From: Flavobacteriales bacterium
GTDB lineage: Bacteria; Bacteroidota; Bacteroidia; NS11-12g; UBA955
Assembly (NCBI GenBank): GCA_002737705.1
Contig: NSIM01000001.1
Location: 1 to 64,000 of the forward strand
DNA: 64,000 nucleotides
Direction: 5' to 3'
Shown one piece after another: positions 25,914 through 35,083 of the stretch. How positions within the stretch are numbered: the first letter of the stretch is position 1; every line of letters starts with the position of its first letter. Below the pieces are notes generated by a model. The model worked only from the letters and a program-made list of their open reading frames with translations. It was not told the origin of the DNA and did no database searches. The translations under genes were made by a program, and so were the position numbers.

Positions 25914-26861
25914 ATGAAAACCCGCATCACCGAATTGTTTGGCGTTGAATACCCCATTATTCAGGGAGGTATGATATGGTGTAGTGGATGGAAATTGGCC
26001 AGTGCAGTTTCCAATGCGGGCGGACTTGGATTGATTGGAAGCGGGAGCATGTATCCTGGGGTGTTAAAAACCCATATTCAACGTTGTAAACAAGCAACAA
26101 ACAAACCCTTTGGGGTGAATATTCCCCTCATGTATCCTGAGATAGACAAACACTTGGAGGTTGTTGTTGAAGAAGGTGTAAAAATCATCTTCACCAGTGC
26201 GGGAAATCCCTTAAAATACACTTCATGGCTTAAAGACCGTGGTATAACGGTAGTGCATGTAGTGGCAAATGTAAAATTTACCAAAAAATGTGAAGAGGCA
26301 GGTGTTGACGCCATCGTAGCCGAGGGATTTGAAGCGGGCGGTCACAATGGAAAGGAAGAAACAACCACCTTGTGTTTGTTGCCTTTGCTCAAAGACCACA
26401 CCACTTTGCCCATAATTGCTGCTGGGGGAATTGGCTGTGGAAGATCTATGGCTGCCGCCTTTTGCTTGGGTGCTGATGGAGTTCAGGTAGGCAGTAGGTT
26501 TGCAGCGTCCATAGAAAGCAGTGCCCACGAAGGATTCAAACAAGAAATCATTCGGGCTGGTGATGGTGCTACACAATTAACCCTGAAAGAAATTACCCCA
26601 GTACGTGTAATAAAGAATGCTTTTTTTGAACAAATTCAACAGTCTTATAGAGAGGGAGCCGATATCGAAAAATTGAAACAGTTATTGGGGCATGGGAGGG
26701 CAAAAAAGGGCATGTTTGAAGGCCAATTATCTGAAGGCGAATTAGAGATTGGACAAATTGCTGCACGTATTTCCGAAATAGAATCCGCACAACATATTGT
26801 TTCAAGCATGGTATTGGAATGTTTAGACACCTTCAAAACGATTCATTCTTTAACAAAATAA
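25914..26861 (+). CDS. Nitronate monooxygenase / FabK-like flavoprotein
   Basis: 315-residue FMN-dependent TIM-barrel protein of the 2-nitropropane dioxygenase family. Motifs: YPIIQGGMIWCSG near the N-terminus, NAGGLGLIGSG, FGVNIPL, AEGFEAGGHNG (the signature around the catalytic region), PIIAAGGIGCGR and GADGVQVGSRF for the FMN phosphate. The family includes nitronate monooxygenases and the enoyl-ACP reductase FabK, which cannot be separated by eye here. The preceding ATG at 25906 is followed at once by a stop, so the start is 25914. The UpxY gene follows in 11 bp. Confidence 0.9.
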   Translation: MKTRITELFGVEYPIIQGGMIWCSGWKLASAVSNAGGLGLIGSGSMYPGVLKTHIQRCKQATNKPFGVNIPLMYPEIDKHLEVVVEEGVKIIFTSAGNPLKYTSWLKDRGITVVHVVANVKFTKKCEEAGVDAIVAEGFEAGGHNGKEETTTLCLLPLLKDHTTLPIIAAGGIGCGRSMAAAFCLGADGVQVGSRFAASIESSAHEGFKQEIIRAGDGATQLTLKEITPVRVIKNAFFEQIQQSYREGADIEKLKQLLGHGRAKKGMFEGQLSEGELEIGQIAARISEIESAQHIVSSMVLECLDTFKTIHSLTK

Positions 26862-26872
26862 GCAAGGCAGCG

Positions 26873-27412
26873 GTGGATACAAACCCAGCATGGAAAGTAA
26901 TTTATTGTGCCAGTAGGCAAGAAAAGAAAGTTGCGATTAGACTTGAGAAAATGGGCATTGTACATTATATGCCTCTGGTAAAAAAGATGCGTCAGTGGAA
27001 AGATCGAAAGAAGTGGTTGGAAATGCCACTATTTAATGCATATGTTTTTGTTCAACCCACCGAAATTCAGCGTGATCAAGTATTGAGTTTACAGGGTGTG
27101 GTTAAGTATATCCGTTACAATGCCAGTGACGCATTGGTTCGTGATAGCGATATAACATTGATTCGAAGTATTATCAATAAAGGGTATCAGCTAGACCAGT
27201 TCAATTTTTCAACCGTATTGGCCGCTGGTGATTTGGCTGAAGTGATTGAAGGTCCGTTTCAGGGAGAAGAGGTGGAGGTTTTTTATTTGGAGGGAGATTC
27301 TTTTGTGGTTGTAAATATTGAAGGGCTTTGTACCAGTTATAAAGTAAATTTACCGCGGGAAGTATTAAAATTGAAGACAAAAAATAAAGACCGAGAAAAA
27401 TCACTATGGTAG
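26873..27412 (+). CDS. UpxY/NusG-family transcription antiterminator
   Basis: 179 residues from the GTG at 26873; an ATG at 26819 in the same frame would overlap the previous gene by 43 bp. The N-terminal NGN domain is clear: WKVIYCASRQEKKVAIRLEKMGIVHYMPL, MRQWKDRKKWLEMPLFNAYVFVQ (read in segments). A C-terminal KOW-like part follows (AAGDLAEVIEGPFQGEEVEVF). Such NusG paralogues in Bacteroidota act as locus-specific antiterminators at the head of capsule operons. Here the only cotranscribed gene is the PIG-L deacetylase, which overlaps it by 7 bp. Confidence 0.88.
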   Translation: MDTNPAWKVIYCASRQEKKVAIRLEKMGIVHYMPLVKKMRQWKDRKKWLEMPLFNAYVFVQPTEIQRDQVLSLQGVVKYIRYNASDALVRDSDITLIRSIINKGYQLDQFNFSTVLAAGDLAEVIEGPFQGEEVEVFYLEGDSFVVVNIEGLCTSYKVNLPREVLKLKTKNKDREKSLW

Positions 27413-28038
27413 GAAAAAAAATATTGTTGTTATCGCCCCATACAGACGATGCCGAATTGGGTTGTGGGGCAAGTATACGCAAATTTGTTGGTCAGGGAAA
27501 AACCGTTTATTATGCAGCTTTTAGCGCCTGTGAGCAAAGTGTGTTGCCTGAATTTCCCAAGGATATATTGATTCACGAAGTAAAAGAAGCCACGGCTGCT
27601 TTGGGAATTCTTCCCGACAATTTATTTTTATTTAACTATGCGGTTCGCACATTCAATTATCACCGCCAAGCCATTTTGGATGATTTGATTTCTTTGAGAG
27701 AGACATTGAAGCCCGACACCATCTTTATGCCATGTTTGCACGATATCCACCAAGACCACAAAACAATGGCTGAGGAAGCACTACGGGCTTTTAAATTTGG
27801 AAATATTTTTTCGTATGAATTGCCTTGGAACAATTTAAATTTCAATACGGCTGCTTTTGAGGTGGTCAGTGAAGAGGATGCAAAGTGCAAGGTAAACGCG
27901 TTGAGCAAATACAAGAGCCAAGCCCACCGTCCCTATGCAAATGAAGAATTTTTGCGCAGTCAGCTGCGCATGCGGGGAGTGCAAATTTCACGTAGATATG
28001 CCGAAGCTTTTGAGGTGGTTCGGATGATTTCGGAGTAA
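27406..28038 (+). CDS. PIG-L/LmbE family deacetylase
   Basis: 210-residue zinc hydrolase. The metal motif PHTDDAELGCG (family PHPDDxE) and the downstream HxxDH as DIHQDH are intact, with conserved Asp/His spacing. PIG-L enzymes remove acetyl groups from N-acetylglucosamine-type amino sugars on lipids, thiols or glycans. The C-terminal half has the ALSKYKSQAHRPYANEEF region seen in family members annotated as sugar deacetylases. The start overlaps the UpxY stop, and pairing with UpxY suggests a surface-glycan substrate (inference). Confidence 0.9.
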   Translation: MVGKKILLLSPHTDDAELGCGASIRKFVGQGKTVYYAAFSACEQSVLPEFPKDILIHEVKEATAALGILPDNLFLFNYAVRTFNYHRQAILDDLISLRETLKPDTIFMPCLHDIHQDHKTMAEEALRAFKFGNIFSYELPWNNLNFNTAAFEVVSEEDAKCKVNALSKYKSQAHRPYANEEFLRSQLRMRGVQISRRYAEAFEVVRMISE

Positions 28039-28369
28039 ATTTTTGGGAACGAAACAAGAAAATAGGATTTGGTTTTGTCAAGATTCCCAGGGTACAATGC
28101 GTTTTTTTGGGTTGGTGATGCTTTGGGAAACACTGTGTTGGGGAGTTTTCAAAATTGGCCCGTTACCTTTTTGACCGACGTGCATTGGCCATCGTTTTTG
28201 CATCATAGAGAAGACGCAAAGGGCAATATCATATAAGTGTTTATAAACAGCATTTCTGGGTATATTTTTTATTGGGTGGGGTTCGCGGTTGTTTTTTTTG
28301 GGCAATGAAACAATGTATCAATGAGCGAATCCCATTGTTCGACAATACCAGACCTTGGAGCTTTTTCAC
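28039..28369. other. Intergenic stretch, nothing convincing
   Basis: About 330 bp between the PIG-L gene and the promoter of the Fe-S oxidoreductase. A minus-strand frame 28078-28305 (75 codons, TTG start) is open, but its product is unremarkable and no promoter box or family resemblance supports it. No tRNA or hairpin terminator was recognised. Confidence 0.5.
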
Positions 28370-28377
28370 TATTTTTG
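28370..28377 (+). promoter_or_regulatory. Promoter -7 box for the membrane Fe-S oxidoreductase
   Basis: TATTTTTG, 6 nt before the ATG at 28384. Confidence 0.65.
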
Positions 28378-28383
28378 CATCCA

Positions 28384-29715
28384 ATGGAAGTTATAGAACA
28401 AGTAATTTTTGTATTTGTACTGTCCATTGGCATTGCAATTTTTACCAAACGAGTACAATTTATTCGCCGCAATATTTTTCTCGGTCGCAAATTAGATTTA
28501 AGCAATAATCCCTTAGCCCGTTGGAAGCAATTGGCATTTGTGGCTTTGGGACAGAGTAAAATGGTAGTGCGTCCTATTGCAGGTTTTTTTCATGTACTCA
28601 TTTATGCAGGCTTTGTACTTATCAATATTGAGGTATTGGAGATTTTGATTGATGGACTATTGGGCAGCCATAGATTTTTTGCTCCGTACCTTGGATCTTT
28701 ATACAACTGGTCAATAGGTTTTTTTGAGATTTTGGCAGCAGGGGTTATTTTGGCTTGTTTGGTTTTTTTAGGCCGTCGATTCGCAACGCGGTTGCCCCGA
28801 TTAAACATGCCAGAATTGAAGGGGTGGCCGACTGTAGATGCGACCATTATTTTGGTTGTTGAGATTGTGCTGATGATGGCCTTATTAAATATGAATGCAG
28901 TGGAGCAAGTTCTTGTAAACAAACATGTTCCGGGATTTGACGCCCATTGCAGTTTTCCAGTAAGTCAATTTTTTGTGGGCTTTTTTCAGGGACTCGAATC
29001 CCACACATTGCAACTATTGGAGCGTTTATTTTGGTGGTCTCATTTTGTGGGAATTATAATTTTTTTGAATTACGTTCCGTATAGCAAGCATTGGCATATT
29101 ATTATGAGTTTTCCCAATGTCTATTATACCCCCTTGAAACCCAGGGGTGAATTTGACAATTTGGAGTATATAACTACAGAAGTTAAGCTCATGATGGATC
29201 CATCAGCCCAACCCCCAGAAGGGTATGATCCCCCAGCGGGTTTTGGTGCGAAAGATGTGCAAGATTTAAGTTGGAAAAACCTCATGGATGCCTATTCATG
29301 CACCGAATGTGGACGATGCAGCAGTGTTTGTCCGGCCACGCTTACTGGGAAATTGCTCTCACCCCGTAAAGTGATGATGGACACCAGAGATCGCTTAGAA
29401 GAGATGGGTGAAGGCCTGGACCGTGCTGCCAAATCTGGGGCCCCTTTATTGGAGAAATACACGGATGGCAAAGATTTACATTCCTATATCAGTTCCGAGG
29501 AATTATGGGCGTGCACGACTTGCAATGCTTGTGTTGATGCCTGTCCTATTAATATTAACCCTTTGGATATTATTGTCCAAATGCGACAATACCAGGTTAT
29601 GGAAAAAAGCGCTGCTCCAAGCGGATTAAACAATATGTTTAGCAATATTGAAAACAATGGTGCACCCTGGCAGTTCAATCAGATGGATAAGGCAAATTGG
29701 ACAATCAATGAATAA
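28384..29715 (+). CDS. Membrane-bound [4Fe-4S] oxidoreductase, HdrD/FadF-like
   Basis: 443 residues from the ATG at 28384; the frame extends to 28321 but the promoter box lies between the two. The N-terminal half has about five membrane helices with histidines suited to b-type heme (GFFHVLIYAGF, WWSHFVGIIIFLNYVPYSKHW). The C-terminal half carries two [4Fe-4S] sites: CTECGRCSSVCP and CTTCNACVDACP. It should pass electrons between a soluble partner and the quinone pool. In Bacteroidota this gene is usually followed by a CCG-domain (Fe-S)-binding protein; here the next gene is tatA, so that partner is absent at this locus. Confidence 0.88.
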   Translation: MEVIEQVIFVFVLSIGIAIFTKRVQFIRRNIFLGRKLDLSNNPLARWKQLAFVALGQSKMVVRPIAGFFHVLIYAGFVLINIEVLEILIDGLLGSHRFFAPYLGSLYNWSIGFFEILAAGVILACLVFLGRRFATRLPRLNMPELKGWPTVDATIILVVEIVLMMALLNMNAVEQVLVNKHVPGFDAHCSFPVSQFFVGFFQGLESHTLQLLERLFWWSHFVGIIIFLNYVPYSKHWHIIMSFPNVYYTPLKPRGEFDNLEYITTEVKLMMDPSAQPPEGYDPPAGFGAKDVQDLSWKNLMDAYSCTECGRCSSVCPATLTGKLLSPRKVMMDTRDRLEEMGEGLDRAAKSGAPLLEKYTDGKDLHSYISSEELWACTTCNACVDACPININPLDIIVQMRQYQVMEKSAAPSGLNNMFSNIENNGAPWQFNQMDKANWTINE

Positions 29716-29770
29716 TTTTCTCGCATTTGGAATGAATAACTTTTGATGGGGTTCCCTCATTTTTTTTTCG

Positions 29771-29778
29771 TATTTTTG
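29771..29778 (+). promoter_or_regulatory. Promoter -7 box for tatA-gatA
   Basis: TATTTTTG, 4 nt before the ATG at 29783. Confidence 0.7.
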
Positions 29779-29782
29779 AAAT

Positions 29783-30001
29783 ATGATGAATAATCTACAT
29801 TTATTGGTATTGGGTATGGGTTCACAAGAATGGATTTGGATTTTGGTATTGGTTTTATTGCTGTTTGGCGGCAAAAAAATTCCTGAGCTAATGCGAGGTT
29901 TGGGGCGGGGTGTGCGTGAGTTTCAAGATGCAAAAAGCAATCTTGGCGCAGAAGTTCGCAAGGGCATGGATGAAGAATCTAAACCAGAACAACCAAAATA
30001 A
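29783..30001 (+). CDS. tatA: Sec-independent protein translocase TatA/E
   Basis: 72 residues (start at the first of two adjacent ATGs). A single N-terminal membrane helix (WIWILVLVLLLFGG) with the FG turn, then an amphipathic helix (KKIPELMRGLGRGVREFQDA) and a charged tail: the TatA architecture. It polymerises to form the channel for folded proteins. TatC is not in the window. gatA begins 14 bp after the stop. Confidence 0.95.
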   Translation: MMNNLHLLVLGMGSQEWIWILVLVLLLFGGKKIPELMRGLGRGVREFQDAKSNLGAEVRKGMDEESKPEQPK

Positions 30002-30015
30002 AACAAGGATTAACC

Positions 30016-31440
30016 TTGGAACACTATAGCCGGATTTCAACAATTCGGGAAAACCTGAATTCGGGCCATATTACTTGTGTGGCATTGGTCGAGTATTACC
30101 TAAAAAATATCCAAGAAAACAGGCATCTCAATGCATTTTTAGAGGTTTGGACAGTGGAGTCACTTTCACGGGCCGAATACATTGATTCTAAGGTTAAGGC
30201 CGGAACTGCTGGCCGATTGGCAGGTGTGGTTATTGCCTTGAAAGATGTGTTGGCCTACAAAAATCACCGGGTTGGCGCCTCATCCAAATTATTGGAAGGA
30301 TTTGAATCTTTGTATAATGCCACCGCGGTTCAACGCCTGTTGGATGAGGATGCTATTTTTATTGGTCGAACCAATTGCGATGAATTTGCCATGGGTGCCA
30401 GCAATGAAAACAGTGCATTTGGCCCTGTGTTAAACGCCGCTGATTTAACCCGGGTTCCGGGAGGATCCTCTGGGGGAAGTGCAGTTGCTGTGCAAGCAAA
30501 AATGGCCCATGCAGCATTGGGAAGTGATACGGGTGGATCAATTCGTCAGCCCGCCTCGTTTACGGGAATTTTTGGATTTAAACCCACGTATGGCTTGATT
30601 TCGAGGTGGGGATTATTGGCCTATGCATCGAGTTTTGACCAAATAGGACCTCTGACACAAAGTTTGGAAGATTGTGTAATACTGACAGAAATTATGGCTG
30701 GTGCTGATGGTCAGGATGCGAGCATGTATCAACGAGAGGCCATTCGTTATAGCAATCCTGTTGCGCCCAAAAAGGCAAAATTTGCCGTGATGAAACAGGG
30801 TGTTTTTGGAGAGGGTATTGATATAGAAATCAAGGAACAGATGCTGGGACTGATTCAAAAACTGGAAGATTCGGGACACGAAATTTCATATTTTGATTTT
30901 CCCTTACTCGATTATATGGTACCGACCTATTATGTATTAACAACGGCAGAGGCATCGAGTAATTTATCGCGGTATAGTGGTATGTTGTTTGGCAAACGCA
31001 GTGCAAATGCAAAAGACTTAGATTCTACCTATACCCTATCGCGCACTGAGGGATTTGGCGAAGAGGTGAAGCGCCGCATTATGTTGGGAACCTTTGTTCT
31101 CAGTAGTGATCAGTATGATGCGTATTATAATAAAGCCCAGAAAGTGCGACAGCTTATTCGGACCGAAACAGAAAAGATTTTGCAGAATACGGATGCAATT
31201 TTATTGCCAACTACCAGCACTCCTGCCTTTAAATTGGGTGAAAAATCGAGCGATCCAGTAGCCATGTATATGGCTGATTTACTTACTGTTCAAGCCAATT
31301 TGTCGGGCAACCCATCCATTTCAATTCCTGCAGGAAAAACACAGGCAGCTTTGCCTTTTGGGGTGCAATTGATGACGGGTCTTTTGGAAGAACAGAAATT
31401 ATTTGACTTATCAAAATTATTGGAAGAAACCCTAGGATGA
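30016..31440 (+). CDS. gatA: Asp-tRNA(Asn)/Glu-tRNA(Gln) amidotransferase subunit A
   Basis: 474 residues starting with TTG at 30016. The amidase-signature triad is Lys76 (ALKDVL), Ser151 (PGGSSGGS) and Ser175 (SDTGGSIRQPA); the spacings of 75 and 24 residues equal those of characterised GatA. GatA releases ammonia from glutamine for transamidation of mischarged tRNA in the GatCAB complex. GRTNCDEFAMGASNENSAFG and GFKPTYGLISRWGL confirm GatA rather than a general amidase. gatB and gatC are elsewhere. The last four bases overlap the next gene's ATG. Confidence 0.96.
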   Translation: MEHYSRISTIRENLNSGHITCVALVEYYLKNIQENRHLNAFLEVWTVESLSRAEYIDSKVKAGTAGRLAGVVIALKDVLAYKNHRVGASSKLLEGFESLYNATAVQRLLDEDAIFIGRTNCDEFAMGASNENSAFGPVLNAADLTRVPGGSSGGSAVAVQAKMAHAALGSDTGGSIRQPASFTGIFGFKPTYGLISRWGLLAYASSFDQIGPLTQSLEDCVILTEIMAGADGQDASMYQREAIRYSNPVAPKKAKFAVMKQGVFGEGIDIEIKEQMLGLIQKLEDSGHEISYFDFPLLDYMVPTYYVLTTAEASSNLSRYSGMLFGKRSANAKDLDSTYTLSRTEGFGEEVKRRIMLGTFVLSSDQYDAYYNKAQKVRQLIRTETEKILQNTDAILLPTTSTPAFKLGEKSSDPVAMYMADLLTVQANLSGNPSISIPAGKTQAALPFGVQLMTGLLEEQKLFDLSKLLEETLG

Positions 31441-32714
31441 AATTGAAAAGCAGGGTCATCATAATATTATTTTTGGTTTGCGGCCTGGCTATGGGGCAAA
31501 ACGATATTCAGTTGCGTTTAAAAACACTAGAAGTCAGGGGATTGCCTTATTTTTATTGTGAAGAAATAGAAACAACAGTCAATGATTGGCTAAAAAACGA
31601 AAATGAAAGCACGTCTATTTTTTATGGTCGTTTGCAATATTATGGGGAAAAAATCGAAAGAATTCAAGAGAAATATGGACTTCCATGGTTTGTAAAATAT
31701 ATCCCTGCTGGAAGTTCGGGATTTGAGCCCCGATACCGAGACGAAAGCGGGGCGTCGGGTATGTGGCCTATGTCTTATACAATCGGAAAAAAATACAACC
31801 TCAAAGAAGTAGCTTCATATGATGAACGCCGTGATCCAGAAAAATCTTCAGAGGCAGCTTGTTTATATCTGCGTGATTTATACCATATTTATGGCGATTG
31901 GTTAAAAGTAATTACTGCGTTTCGAATCGGCCCAATCCGTTTGAACCAGGTTATTCATAAACTCGGAGGAGATCTAGATTTTACCCATATTTATAATTCA
32001 TTAGAGCCCGAAGAGCGCTTGCCAGTGATACAGTTTTATGCTGCATTGATTGTACTTCACCATGCAAACCAATATGGCATTGAGCCAATTGCAGTAAAAG
32101 AAATTGATGCCGTGGTGGTTAAATCCGTTAATACGGTTCTTCCTTTTTCAATATTGACCGAGAAATTTGGCTTGAGTTTGTCGGACTTGAGAAACTTAAA
32201 TCCTGAGTTTCGTGCAGATGTGGTTCCGTTTATGGGTATACCTTGTAATGTCAAATTGCCCGCCCACATTGCACTGTTGTTCAATGAAAAAAGAGATTCG
32301 ATAGCCAGTTGGATCAAACTTGAGTCGGTGGTGGCGATTCAAGGTGTTTTATTGGACACCCAAAGTGTCAAAGATGGAGACTCTGTAGCAATGCTTGTCG
32401 TGGCCAAGTCTGACGTATCTCTCAGCGATTCAGCATCTAAAACAAACCCACTTCCCAAATCTAAGTTTGCGGATGGCAATGACAAGAAAATATGGGTGTA
32501 TTACCGCATAAAATCGGGTGATGCGATTTATACGCTCAGTGATATTTTTGATTGCACGCCCCAGCAATTAACCCATTGGAATTCGCTAAGAGGCAATAAT
32601 TTGAGGGTAGGTTCCATGCTAAAATTTCATGTTCCTTTGAAACGAAATGGGTATTATACAAAGTTAAATTCTCTTACCATCGCCCAGAAACGCAATATCG
32701 CTGGTTCAGATTAA
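31437..32714 (+). CDS. LysM protein with lytic-transglycosylase-like domain lacking the catalytic Glu
   Basis: 425 residues: signal peptide (ending AMGQ), an SLT/MltD-like domain (about 80-210) and two LysM-like segments (about 235-280 and 345-395). The fold signature is clear (SGASGMWPMSYTIGKKY, DERRDPEKSSEAACLYLRDLY), but the catalytic site that normally reads ESGF reads SSGF, placing Ser93 where Glu is required. GLWQFM is GMWPMS and AYNxGP is AFRIGP. It therefore probably binds peptidoglycan without cleaving it. The ATG overlaps the gatA stop (ATGA). Confidence 0.85.
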   Translation: MKLKSRVIIILFLVCGLAMGQNDIQLRLKTLEVRGLPYFYCEEIETTVNDWLKNENESTSIFYGRLQYYGEKIERIQEKYGLPWFVKYIPAGSSGFEPRYRDESGASGMWPMSYTIGKKYNLKEVASYDERRDPEKSSEAACLYLRDLYHIYGDWLKVITAFRIGPIRLNQVIHKLGGDLDFTHIYNSLEPEERLPVIQFYAALIVLHHANQYGIEPIAVKEIDAVVVKSVNTVLPFSILTEKFGLSLSDLRNLNPEFRADVVPFMGIPCNVKLPAHIALLFNEKRDSIASWIKLESVVAIQGVLLDTQSVKDGDSVAMLVVAKSDVSLSDSASKTNPLPKSKFADGNDKKIWVYYRIKSGDAIYTLSDIFDCTPQQLTHWNSLRGNNLRVGSMLKFHVPLKRNGYYTKLNSLTIAQKRNIAGSD

Positions 32715-35047
32715 TGACAATTCGGTACTTTTCTATACTTATAATTTCTGTTTTTGGGGTGCAATTTATAGGTGCACAAAGCATTCTAGAAACTCCCAAG
32801 CCACTTTCTATTGCATATACCCCAAAGGAAATATTAATGGATGGTTTTGTGAATGATTCAGCTTGGTTAAGGGCTTTTGAGAATACGCCAAACCGAAAGT
32901 TCACCCAATTTTTTCCTTACGATACATCCAATGCAAATACCAATACCCGCTTTGCTTTTGCCTATAACAACAAATACCTGTATGCGATTTTTATCTGTGA
33001 AAATCGCAACCCAGAAAAACCATTTGTTGTGCAAGGACTCAAACGTGATTTTAGCGTAATAAACAATGATGCTGTGGTGTTGACTCTCTCGCCATTTAAG
33101 GATGGTCAGAATGGGTTTTCATTTGGTGTTACGCCCTACAATGCTCAAAGAGAAGGTTCTGTTGAAGGCGGTGGTGGATTTGGTGTTACAACGGCTTGGG
33201 ATCAAGTTTGGTTTAGCGAAACACATCAGTTTGATGGTTATTGGGTAGCAGAATTCGCCATTCCTTTGCAAAGTATTCGATTTAGTCCCGGGGTTGATGT
33301 TTGGGGCTTTAATGTGGCTCGATTGGATTTTAAAAACAATGAGGTTTCAAATTTTTCTAGGGTGCCCCGAACTTTTAATGTGAGTTCTCTCGTTTTTTGC
33401 GATTCTTTTCATTTTAAGGATGGTAGAAATGAAAAAAAATCCCTCAATTTAGTCTTGATCCCCTACCTCAGTTCTATCGCTTCTCAGGGATTTCAGGGTA
33501 GCCCTATTGCCTGGAAAAACAAGGTATCCAATGCACCCAAATTGGGAATTAACGCCAAATTGGCAGTTACAAGTAGTTTAAATTTAGACGTTACAGCAAA
33601 TCCTGATTTTGCGCAAGTAGAAGTAGATGAACAGCAAATAAACTTAAGCCAGTACAGTCTTTTTTTTCCTGAAAGAAGACAATTTTTCACTGAAAATAGT
33701 GACTTATTTGCCAATTTTGGATTTAGGCAAATCAGGCCTTTTTTTTCTCGAAGAATTGGGATGGGTGAGGGCGGTTCTGTACCAATTTTGGGTGGTGTGC
33801 GCTTGTCGGGTAAGTTGGGTGATGGATTGCGCTTAGGCTTTATGAATATTACTTCACAATCAATGGAAAAAACGGATTTGTCAAAATATGTTCCTATGGT
33901 TAACTACACTGTTTTTTCTGTTCAAAAAAAGATATTGGATGCTTCTAACATTGCATTTATATGGGTGAATGATCAACGCTTAGGCCAATCAATCAAACGC
34001 TGGGATGTATCGCAGGGAAAAGAAATTGTCGGCCCAGATTTTAATACAGTAGTGGGAACGGAGTGTAATTTTTTGTCTAAAACCAATCAATGGCTCGGCA
34101 AGGCGCTTATTCAAAAATCAATATATCCGGGGATTTTGGCAAACAATGGTTTTGCCCACGCTACTTTTTTGCAATATCGAAACAACAATTGGCTTGTCAT
34201 GTGGAATCATGAATATGCAGCCAAAACATTTTTGGCAAGATCAGGTTTTGTCCCTAGAACCGACAATTATGACCCCAAAACGAAACAAATTGTAAAATTA
34301 GATTATTGGAGATTAGAGCCTATTTTGAGGTATACTTTTTATCCCACTGGCTCCGGGCGAATAAATAATCATTCGTTTTTAGCATACAATAGTAGTTATT
34401 ACGATAGCATTTTCAGCATCAACGAGTCATTTACAAAATTGGGCTACAATGTTATTTTTCAGAAGAGTCCTGTTTTTCATTTGTCTCTTGAGCACAATTA
34501 TTATCGGCTGTTGTTTCCATTTGACCCGTTGGGTAAAAAATACTATTTTTTGCCGGGAAAATATGAATGGGTATCGTTTCGTTCTGGGTTTGAATCCAAT
34601 TCCCGAAAGCCACTCAATGCGATTGTAGATCTCTTAATTGGCGGCTATTTTCAAGGAAAAAAAATAGAGTTTAACCATTCTTTAGTATATCGCGTTCCCC
34701 GTATAGGTAGACGCCAATTGCCAAAACTGGTAATGTCTGTGAATTGGAGACATATCAATATAAACATGGTTGATAGTGGGAGTACAAATATCAATTTAGT
34801 GGCCTTGAAGACTGAATATAGTTTAAGCACAATTCAATACATTTCGGGATTTTTGCAATACAATACCCAAACAGAGAAAATGAATCTAAACATTCGGTTT
34901 CAATGGCGATATAGACCAATGAGTGATTTTTTCTTGGTATATTCTCAGAATTACGACCGATTTATTACGGTATCGCCGCAGCAAAATCAGTATCTAGCAG
35001 CCAGCAATCGCAGTGTGGCTATAAAATGGGTGTATTGGATTCAATGA
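32714..35047 (+). CDS. DUF5916 family outer-membrane protein with CBM9-like N-terminal domain
   Basis: 777 residues; ATG overlaps the preceding TAA by one base. A signal peptide (ending FIGAQ) is followed by a carbohydrate-binding family 9-like domain (about 30-220; KEILMDGFVNDSAWLRA, FAFAYNNKYLYAIFIC) and a long DUF5916 region. That region includes NPDFAQVEVDEQQINLSQY and LFFPERRQFFTENSDLF, the strongest family signature, and then beta-strand repeats suggesting a barrel to the end. Function is unknown; the architecture implies an outer-membrane protein facing a glycan. Confidence 0.88.
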   Translation: MTIRYFSILIISVFGVQFIGAQSILETPKPLSIAYTPKEILMDGFVNDSAWLRAFENTPNRKFTQFFPYDTSNANTNTRFAFAYNNKYLYAIFICENRNPEKPFVVQGLKRDFSVINNDAVVLTLSPFKDGQNGFSFGVTPYNAQREGSVEGGGGFGVTTAWDQVWFSETHQFDGYWVAEFAIPLQSIRFSPGVDVWGFNVARLDFKNNEVSNFSRVPRTFNVSSLVFCDSFHFKDGRNEKKSLNLVLIPYLSSIASQGFQGSPIAWKNKVSNAPKLGINAKLAVTSSLNLDVTANPDFAQVEVDEQQINLSQYSLFFPERRQFFTENSDLFANFGFRQIRPFFSRRIGMGEGGSVPILGGVRLSGKLGDGLRLGFMNITSQSMEKTDLSKYVPMVNYTVFSVQKKILDASNIAFIWVNDQRLGQSIKRWDVSQGKEIVGPDFNTVVGTECNFLSKTNQWLGKALIQKSIYPGILANNGFAHATFLQYRNNNWLVMWNHEYAAKTFLARSGFVPRTDNYDPKTKQIVKLDYWRLEPILRYTFYPTGSGRINNHSFLAYNSSYYDSIFSINESFTKLGYNVIFQKSPVFHLSLEHNYYRLLFPFDPLGKKYYFLPGKYEWVSFRSGFESNSRKPLNAIVDLLIGGYFQGKKIEFNHSLVYRVPRIGRRQLPKLVMSVNWRHININMVDSGSTNINLVALKTEYSLSTIQYISGFLQYNTQTEKMNLNIRFQWRYRPMSDFFLVYSQNYDRFITVSPQQNQYLAASNRSVAIKWVYWIQ

Positions 35048-35083
35048 CATTGTACTATGATTGGTTTTCGTTTATGAAGTGTA

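Noticed and set aside
28039-28383. tRNA or small RNA in the gap before the Fe-S oxidoreductase (GGTTCGCGG seen near 28278)
   Set aside because: No cloverleaf arms or CCA-like 3' end around the T-loop-like string.
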